Shown piece by piece: positions 45,207 through 49,919 of a DNA stretch of 49,919 nt (positions are counted from its first letter, which is position 1; every line of letters starts with the position of its first letter). This stretch comes from a virus. The notes below the pieces were generated by a model. It saw nothing but the letters and a program-made list of their open reading frames with translations, made no database searches and was not told where the DNA came from. Position numbers and translations under genes: made by a program. The DNA is taken from positions 1 through 49,919 of IMG/VR virus record IMGVR_UViG_3300044627_001013. One strand, 5' to 3'.

Positions 45207-47513
45207 TTGGAGTTTACGCTAAGAAGTCTGGCTGCTGAAGAACTTAAGCCAAAAGAAAGGCCTACAGAGGATATTGCAGATGCACGCCATCGTAATATGA
45301 TGGAGGCTATAGCACCCTACGCCAAACCAACAATACAGAAAAATCTAACTCCTGTTTACGTAGACTACAAAACACGCAATACTAAACTAGTGCTAGTATT
45401 ATGTCCAGAATGGAGTCCATATATGCCTCCGTTCAGCCTAGCAAGATTAAGCGGTATAGCCAAAAGTGCAGGGTATGAGACTTGGCTGATTGATTTAAAT
45501 GTCAAAGCATTTACAGCATTTCGTGATGATTGGTGGCCTAGTAAAAAGATTCCATTTAGATTATGGGATCCTAGTGCTAGCTGGCGTTGGTTAGGAAACA
45601 ATTATAAAGAACATGTCCATCCATTACTTGAGCCATTATTAAGTGCAGAGATTGATAACATTTTATCCAAGAATCCAGATGTAGTTGGATTCAGCATTTA
45701 CTACATCAGCGAAGAACCTACCAAATGGATGTGCCAAGAATTAAAGCGTAGAGCCCCACATATCAAGATTGCTGTAGGTGGTCCTAACGTACACAAAAAT
45801 TGGTTCAAAGTAGAACCTTATTACGATTATGTCGTGATCGGTGAAGGTGAATTAAACTTACTCAAAGTATTAGAGGATGTTGAAAACAAAGTACAACGTG
45901 ACGGTCCATTAATATTAAATCAACCTGAAGATGAAAGATTAAATCTAAACGGTTTACCTATGCCTGATTATGAAAGTTTAGATTTTAGTTTATACGAATT
46001 GCCTAATGGTGTGAATACAGAAATCAGCCGTGGTTGCACTGCAAAATGTACATTCTGCGAAGAAACACACTTTTGGAAATATCGTCAACGTCAGAGTGTT
46101 GACTTAATTACTGAGATTGAGTGGCTATATTATAACAAAGGCACAGATGTTATTTGGTTTATTGATAGCCTAGTAAACGGTAACTTGAAAGAATTACGTG
46201 CGTTCTGTAAAGCAGTTGCAGCGAAAGGACTTAAGATTAATTGGACAGGTTATTCGCGTTGCGACGGACGCATGGACTTAGAATATTTCAAAGACCTCAA
46301 AGCCGGTGGTTGCATCATGTTGAACTACGGTTGTGAAAGCGGTAGTCAAAAAGTATTAGATGATATGAACAAAGGCGTTACCATCTCTGAGATGGAAGAA
46401 AATTTCAAGAGTGGTAAAGAAGTTGGTATATGGGCGGCTACTAACTGGATAGTAGGATTCCCCACAGAAGATTATCAAGACTTTGCTGATACTATGACAT
46501 TCATATGGCGCATGAGAAATTACAACGTAAACAATGCAGGTCTTGGTGTAGGTTATGGTCTAGGTCCAGAAACTATAGTAGGACAAAATCCACATAAGTT
46601 CAATGTAAGTTGGCACAAGTATCAAGGTTTTTGGATATGTAACGATTTCACTAAAGGTGGAAGCCATGTCATGGCTCGCGTGAAATTTATTCACATGTGG
46701 CTTGATATGTTTAAAGGATTTACTGAAGTCCCTATAGGTTATCCTATACGAACAAATCTAGCAAAAGAACATTATAAAGTTATATTTGAAGATCCTACGT
46801 ATTTTAGAGAAATTGAATATGAAAAATTTGATTATAATATAATCCCGCCGGTAGATCCAAACAATCCATACGCTAATCATCTTGTCAACGAACCTTGGGT
46901 GTTCTTCCGCATGTTGTGGAAAATACGCGGTGCATATACCGCAGTCATACATTTTAATCCTGAGATTGATAAGAGAGAATTCGGAGACAGTTACGGAGCG
47001 TGTTTATACACAGGTGTGTATAAATTCTCAATCACGCAAGACGGTAAATGGCATGCTAATTTCTATACTAAGTTTGATCAAATAGATAATCCTTTGGATG
47101 ATAGAGAAAGACCTCCTGCAGGACGCAAAGGACCATTTTACGCACAAGATTACAGCCGCTGGCAAAGTAATACTGTTAAACGTGCTAGAAAGTTGGCCAA
47201 GCCAACTTGGAGCGATGAGGAAGGTCGCAGCGGTCATGACTTCTGGCAATTATTACAAGAAGAAGATCATTTAAACAAAACAATAGATTGGAGTTTTGAA
47301 CATAGATATCAAGGAAGCGGTGACTGGGGCAATTATAAAGATTATGAAGTTGCAGTAAGCAATACATCAACTACAGTCATACCAGAAAAGCAAGCCATGA
47401 CGAATAAAGAATCAAAATCTATCTCTGTTAATATAACAGATATTCGTAGAAAGCCTGCTTTGACTAATAGTGATACAGAATTAAAAGTACCGGAAATTCC
47501 TAGCGAGTCGTAA
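45207..47513 (+). CDS. B12-binding-like radical SAM enzyme B
   Basis: 768 aa starting at TTG 45207. The choice rests on AGGAG at 45195-45199; a longer in-frame reading exists but lacks this spacing. Residues 60-235 form a B12-binding-like domain (PPFSLARLSGIAKSAGYETW, GFSIYY, AVGGPNVH), again without DxHxxG. The radical SAM motif is C277-x3-C281-x2-C284 (GCTAKCTFCEE), and NYGCESGSQKVLDDMNKG continues the barrel. The C-terminal 250 residues (GDWGNYKDYE region) are unassigned. It is longer than many members. It probably performs a methylation- or ring-type radical step in the pathway. Its stop shares one base with the next gene's start. Confidence 0.83.
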   Translation: MEFTLRSLAAEELKPKERPTEDIADARHRNMMEAIAPYAKPTIQKNLTPVYVDYKTRNTKLVLVLCPEWSPYMPPFSLARLSGIAKSAGYETWLIDLNVKAFTAFRDDWWPSKKIPFRLWDPSASWRWLGNNYKEHVHPLLEPLLSAEIDNILSKNPDVVGFSIYYISEEPTKWMCQELKRRAPHIKIAVGGPNVHKNWFKVEPYYDYVVIGEGELNLLKVLEDVENKVQRDGPLILNQPEDERLNLNGLPMPDYESLDFSLYELPNGVNTEISRGCTAKCTFCEETHFWKYRQRQSVDLITEIEWLYYNKGTDVIWFIDSLVNGNLKELRAFCKAVAAKGLKINWTGYSRCDGRMDLEYFKDLKAGGCIMLNYGCESGSQKVLDDMNKGVTISEMEENFKSGKEVGIWAATNWIVGFPTEDYQDFADTMTFIWRMRNYNVNNAGLGVGYGLGPETIVGQNPHKFNVSWHKYQGFWICNDFTKGGSHVMARVKFIHMWLDMFKGFTEVPIGYPIRTNLAKEHYKVIFEDPTYFREIEYEKFDYNIIPPVDPNNPYANHLVNEPWVFFRMLWKIRGAYTAVIHFNPEIDKREFGDSYGACLYTGVYKFSITQDGKWHANFYTKFDQIDNPLDDRERPPAGRKGPFYAQDYSRWQSNTVKRARKLAKPTWSDEEGRSGHDFWQLLQEEDHLNKTIDWSFEHRYQGSGDWGNYKDYEVAVSNTSTTVIPEKQAMTNKESKSISVNITDIRRKPALTNSDTELKVPEIPSES

Positions 47514-48271
47514 TGGAAAAGCAAAAAATTTGTCTTGTTGCAGGATGTAGTCATAGTGCCGGTGCTGAAATTGACGGTACTGACGATAGCACATACAATA
47601 GGTCCATGTCATTTGGTAATCAGTTAGGATTATTGATAGGAGCAGATAAGACCTATAATATTGCTGCGGGTGGTAGTGCTAACACTGGTATATCTAGAGC
47701 AGTAATGCGATGGTTTAAAGATAACTACGATCCCAACTCTATGAAAGTTTTCGTATGCATAGGTTGGACTGAAAATGTAAGATTAGAGGTTCCGGCATTA
47801 GCACATCCTATGGACTATTATAGGTCTAATACAACTGCTGATTGGTTTGATTATTCTGTTCATAGTTTTTATAGAGTTAACTTAGGTTGGGAAGGTTTAC
47901 AGCCTGAAGAGAAAGAAGTCCATAAATATTTTCACAAATTTATCGTTGAGCAAACTAGATTCATAGAGATAATGACTATTAAGAATGTATTGGAATTGCA
48001 ATACTTTTTAAAGATGAATCAGGTAAATTATGTCATGTGCAATACTATGCATATGTTTACGTTACCTGATATGCATTTAGACATATATTCCGACTTTTTA
48101 GATAAAAATAGATATTTTAATTGGGATAATAATCAAGAATCTTTCTTTTGGAAATATAGAAATGCAGGGCATGTCAATCCCAAAGCTAAATACTGGCATC
48201 ACAATGAGGAACCGCATAGGCTCCAAGCAGAAAGATTATATCAATTTATAGGAGGCGAATCATGTTTTTAA
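47513..48271 (+). CDS. SGNH-hydrolase-like protein B
   Basis: 252 aa. VAGCSHSAG (block I, Ser13), NIAAGGSANTGI (block II/III Gly and Asn), CIGWTENVRLE, and a C-terminal AGHVNPKAKYWHHNEEPHRL segment that would supply the catalytic His. It differs from the SGNH-like gene at 42351 in sequence and length, so it is probably not a recent duplicate. The start overlaps the upstream radical SAM stop by one base. It may act as an esterase or acyltransferase on the glycan, or be a non-hydrolytic member. No signal peptide is seen. Confidence 0.65.
   Translation: MEKQKICLVAGCSHSAGAEIDGTDDSTYNRSMSFGNQLGLLIGADKTYNIAAGGSANTGISRAVMRWFKDNYDPNSMKVFVCIGWTENVRLEVPALAHPMDYYRSNTTADWFDYSVHSFYRVNLGWEGLQPEEKEVHKYFHKFIVEQTRFIEIMTIKNVLELQYFLKMNQVNYVMCNTMHMFTLPDMHLDIYSDFLDKNRYFNWDNNQESFFWKYRNAGHVNPKAKYWHHNEEPHRLQAERLYQFIGGESCF
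48251..48255 (+). promoter_or_regulatory. Perfect Shine-Dalgarno (GGAGG) for a 32-aa ORF
   Basis: GGAGG lies inside the end of the SGNH-like gene, 6 nt before the ATG at 48262. It is among the strongest ribosome sites I noticed in the window and serves a very short gene. Confidence 0.7.
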
Positions 48272-48360
48272 AAAGATGGTGGCAAAAGTTAAAAAGAGAA
48301 ATACAATATCGCAAAAGATTGAAAGAGTTGCGTAAAAGAGACCCATTTATTTACAAATAA
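48262..48360 (+). CDS. 32-aa highly basic mini-protein
   Basis: The ORF overlaps the upstream gene by 10 nt and ends 3 nt before the carbamoyltransferase start. It begins MFLKRWWQKLKREI and ends LRKRDPFIYK; about 14 of 32 residues are Lys or Arg. It is probably an amphipathic helix that could bind membrane, nucleic acid, or the carbamoyltransferase. The perfect GGAGG makes real translation likely. I recall comparable 'RDPFIYK'-ended mini-proteins in aquatic phages but cannot verify this. Confidence 0.65.
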   Translation: MFLKRWWQKLKREIQYRKRLKELRKRDPFIYK

Positions 48361-48363
48361 TAT

Positions 48364-49848
48364 ATGATGTACGTAGGACTTAGTTGCGGATTCCATGACG
48401 CAGGGCTTAGTATTGTCAGTGATACTGGAGAATTATTATTTGCCGCCCATAGTGAAAGATATAGCAAAAAGAAACATGATGCCAATCTATGTGAAGGTAT
48501 TATTAATGAAGCATTGACATATCTTGTGAATAGTAATTTTGAATTACATTATTATGAAAAGCCCTGGCTAAAAGCAATACGTCAATTTCGTGCAGGACAG
48601 CCTATCGGACCTCTGAGCGTCAAGCAAATCATAGGTCCTGAACTTTACGAGAAGTTCGGTGACATGCCCATCACAACGCATGTGCATCACAAGACGCACG
48701 CAGCAGCAGGGTTTCAAACAAGCCCATTTGAGGATGCTACAGTCGTAGTGATTGATGCTATAGGTGAGATGGATTGTATTACTATATGGGATGCATACTA
48801 CGATAGTAAGGGTAATGCGCGTTATAAAAAAATATGGAGCAAGAAATATCCTAACAGCATAGGCATGTTCTATAGCGCAATGACTCAGCGTGTTGGCTTG
48901 AAGCCCATGGACGAAGAGTACATATTGATGGGCATGGCAGCATATGGAAAACCTGTACATGCTAATCGCATGGCTAGCAGTTTCTTGGACAATATACTTG
49001 ATGTAGAATTCAAACAGAATTTACACATTGGTTTAGAAGAAAAGAATTTTCTAGATAAAGCAGATGACATGGATATCGCTGCTAGCGCACAATTATTGTG
49101 TGAGACATTGATTGAAAAAGTTATGTATAAGGCTTTTCAATTAGGTAAGAGCAAAAATCTTGTTTATGGTGGCGGTGTGGCACTCAACTGTCTAGCAAAT
49201 AGGTTGTTAGGAAAATATTTCAAAGATATATGGATAATGCCTAATCCGGGTGATGCAGGTAACAGCCTAGGCGCAGCGGCATTGGGTTATGGTAAAAAGA
49301 TTAACTGGAAAGATGCATTTTTAGGTACGCACATAAAAGGTCCTTATCCAGTCAAAGAAGTTATCAAGCAGTTAACAAAAAAGAAGATGGTAGGAGTTGC
49401 CAGCGGTAGAGCAGAGTTCGGGCCACGCGCATTAGGCAATCGTAGTTTATTAGCAGACCCACGTGGAACCGAGATAAAAGATAAAGTCAATGAAATCAAA
49501 CGCAGACAAAAATTTAGACCATTTGCACCGATCATTCTTGAAGAGCATGTTGATCAGTACTTTATTATGCCTCGTGGTTGGAGTGATAGTAGGTATATGC
49601 AAGTCATCGCTACTTGCAGGCATCCTGACTTATTTCCTGCTATCGTTCATCATGACGGCACTAGTCGTGTTCAGACAGTTCCTAAAGATGGATCTGGGAT
49701 ACGACAACTCTTAGAAGCATGGTATGAAAAGACAGGCTGTCCTATGTTGCTCAACACAAGTTTGAACATTCGCGGAGAGCCTATGGTCAATTATCGCAGT
49801 GATGCGGATCGTTTTGAAAAATTATACAACTTAAAAGTCATATCATAA
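48364..49848 (+). CDS. NodU/CmcH-type O-carbamoyltransferase
   Basis: 494 aa, near the family's usual 500-580. The N-terminal part has LSCGFHDAGLSIV and the metal-binding HHKTHAAA (residues 108-115), then AIGEMD. GGGVALNC (269-276), PGDAGNSLGAA and GRAEFGPRALGNRS (348-361) are the nucleotide/carbamoyl-phosphate hallmarks. NTSLNIRGEPMV closes the protein. Family members use carbamoyl phosphate and ATP to carbamoylate a sugar hydroxyl (NodU) or a cephem (CmcH). Here a sugar is likely, given the neighbouring transferases and epimerase. The start may be ATG 48364 or the next ATG at 48367; neither has a strong ribosome site, so it may depend on coupling with the mini-protein. Confidence 0.88.
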   Translation: MMYVGLSCGFHDAGLSIVSDTGELLFAAHSERYSKKKHDANLCEGIINEALTYLVNSNFELHYYEKPWLKAIRQFRAGQPIGPLSVKQIIGPELYEKFGDMPITTHVHHKTHAAAGFQTSPFEDATVVVIDAIGEMDCITIWDAYYDSKGNARYKKIWSKKYPNSIGMFYSAMTQRVGLKPMDEEYILMGMAAYGKPVHANRMASSFLDNILDVEFKQNLHIGLEEKNFLDKADDMDIAASAQLLCETLIEKVMYKAFQLGKSKNLVYGGGVALNCLANRLLGKYFKDIWIMPNPGDAGNSLGAAALGYGKKINWKDAFLGTHIKGPYPVKEVIKQLTKKKMVGVASGRAEFGPRALGNRSLLADPRGTEIKDKVNEIKRRQKFRPFAPIILEEHVDQYFIMPRGWSDSRYMQVIATCRHPDLFPAIVHHDGTSRVQTVPKDGSGIRQLLEAWYEKTGCPMLLNTSLNIRGEPMVNYRSDADRFEKLYNLKVIS

Positions 49849-49857
49849 GTAAACATT

Positions 49858-49919
49858 ATGCTGAGAGATGTTTTTTATTATGGCGAAAAGCCAAATGTCC
49901 ATCCACGCGAACAATTCGC
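49858..49919 (+). CDS. Start of another gene, cut by the window edge
   Basis: An ATG at 49858, 9 nt after the carbamoyltransferase stop, opens a frame to the last base. Only about 20 residues are visible (MLRDVFYYGEKPNVHPR and onward). I associate this opening with glycosyltransferase-like proteins of aquatic phages, but the fragment is too short to be sure. The accessory operon therefore continues beyond the window. Confidence 0.5.
   Translation, partial: MLRDVFYYGEKPNVHPREQF

Noticed and set aside
48262-48360. The 32-aa peptide as a RiPP precursor for the radical SAM enzymes
   Set aside because: It is highly basic with no leader-like acidic region, no Gly-Gly or similar cleavage site and no Cys-rich core; a glycan substrate fits the neighbours better, though the RiPP idea is not fully excluded.
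48568-48960. A 130-codon antisense frame opposite the carbamoyltransferase
   Set aside because: It is opposite strongly conserved coding sequence, with no promoter or ribosome site, in a window where all supported genes are on the + strand.
49490-49714. A 74-codon + frame inside the carbamoyltransferase, with a hydrophobic stretch
   Set aside because: It overlaps conserved carbamoyltransferase motifs in another frame; the hydrophobic look is an artefact of frame shift.
29708-49848. A DNA hypermodification pathway (glycosylated bases)
   Set aside because: No nucleotide hydroxymethylase, base-modifying or DNA-binding domain is visible among these genes; the carbamoyltransferase and GDP-sugar epimerase point to glycans instead.

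Overview
The window looks like part of an AT-rich, lytic T4-like myovirus (Caudoviricetes, contractile tail), most similar in style to uncultured aquatic T4-like phages. The first genes follow the T4 baseplate order (gp5-like hub/spike, gp25, gp6, then a giant protein in the gp7 position). All genes are on the + strand and tightly packed, and GATAAATA boxes resembling T4 late promoters sit in front of structural genes. I see no integrase, tRNA, rRNA, insertion sequence or CRISPR array. No stretch above 300 bases lacks a gene; the longest gaps are about 50 nt. The host cannot be named from the sequence.

Region 1 (1-29352) is the baseplate and tail-fibre module. It holds a 5'-truncated hub/spike protein, gp25, gp6, a single 6505-residue protein filling 19.5 kb, a 54-aa mini-ORF that echoes the N-terminus of the next gene, a 204-aa probable structural protein, and two fibre-like proteins. 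The giant protein appears to combine baseplate-wedge sequence with propeller-like, carbohydrate-binding-like and repeated adhesin modules.

Region 2 (29406-49919) is a nearly gapless accessory operon, with many ATGA or TAATG stop/start overlaps. It starts with a small unknown gene, two paralogous DxD/ExD glycosyltransferase-like genes, a small Pro-rich protein and a third glycosyltransferase-like protein. Eight radical SAM enzymes follow: five with an N-terminal SPASM/twitch-like cysteine module (four of them clear tandem paralogues), one with a C-terminal Cys-rich tail, and two with a B12-binding-like N-terminus. Interspersed are a further possible glycosyltransferase, a convincing GDP-mannose 3,5-epimerase with all four catalytic residues, two SGNH-hydrolase-like proteins, a 32-aa basic mini-protein, a NodU/CmcH-type carbamoyltransferase, and the start of another gene cut by the window edge.

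My inference is that region 2 is a phage-encoded pathway that makes, modifies and attaches an unusual glycan: sugar-nucleotide epimerisation, radical-based sugar modification, glycosyl transfer, deacylation or acyl transfer, and O-carbamoylation. Its position directly after the fibre genes suggests decoration of the virion or remodelling of the host surface. The individual families are recognisable; the combination, especially the tandem SPASM-first radical SAM array with GDP-mannose 3,5-epimerase, is the most promising candidate for an undescribed system here.
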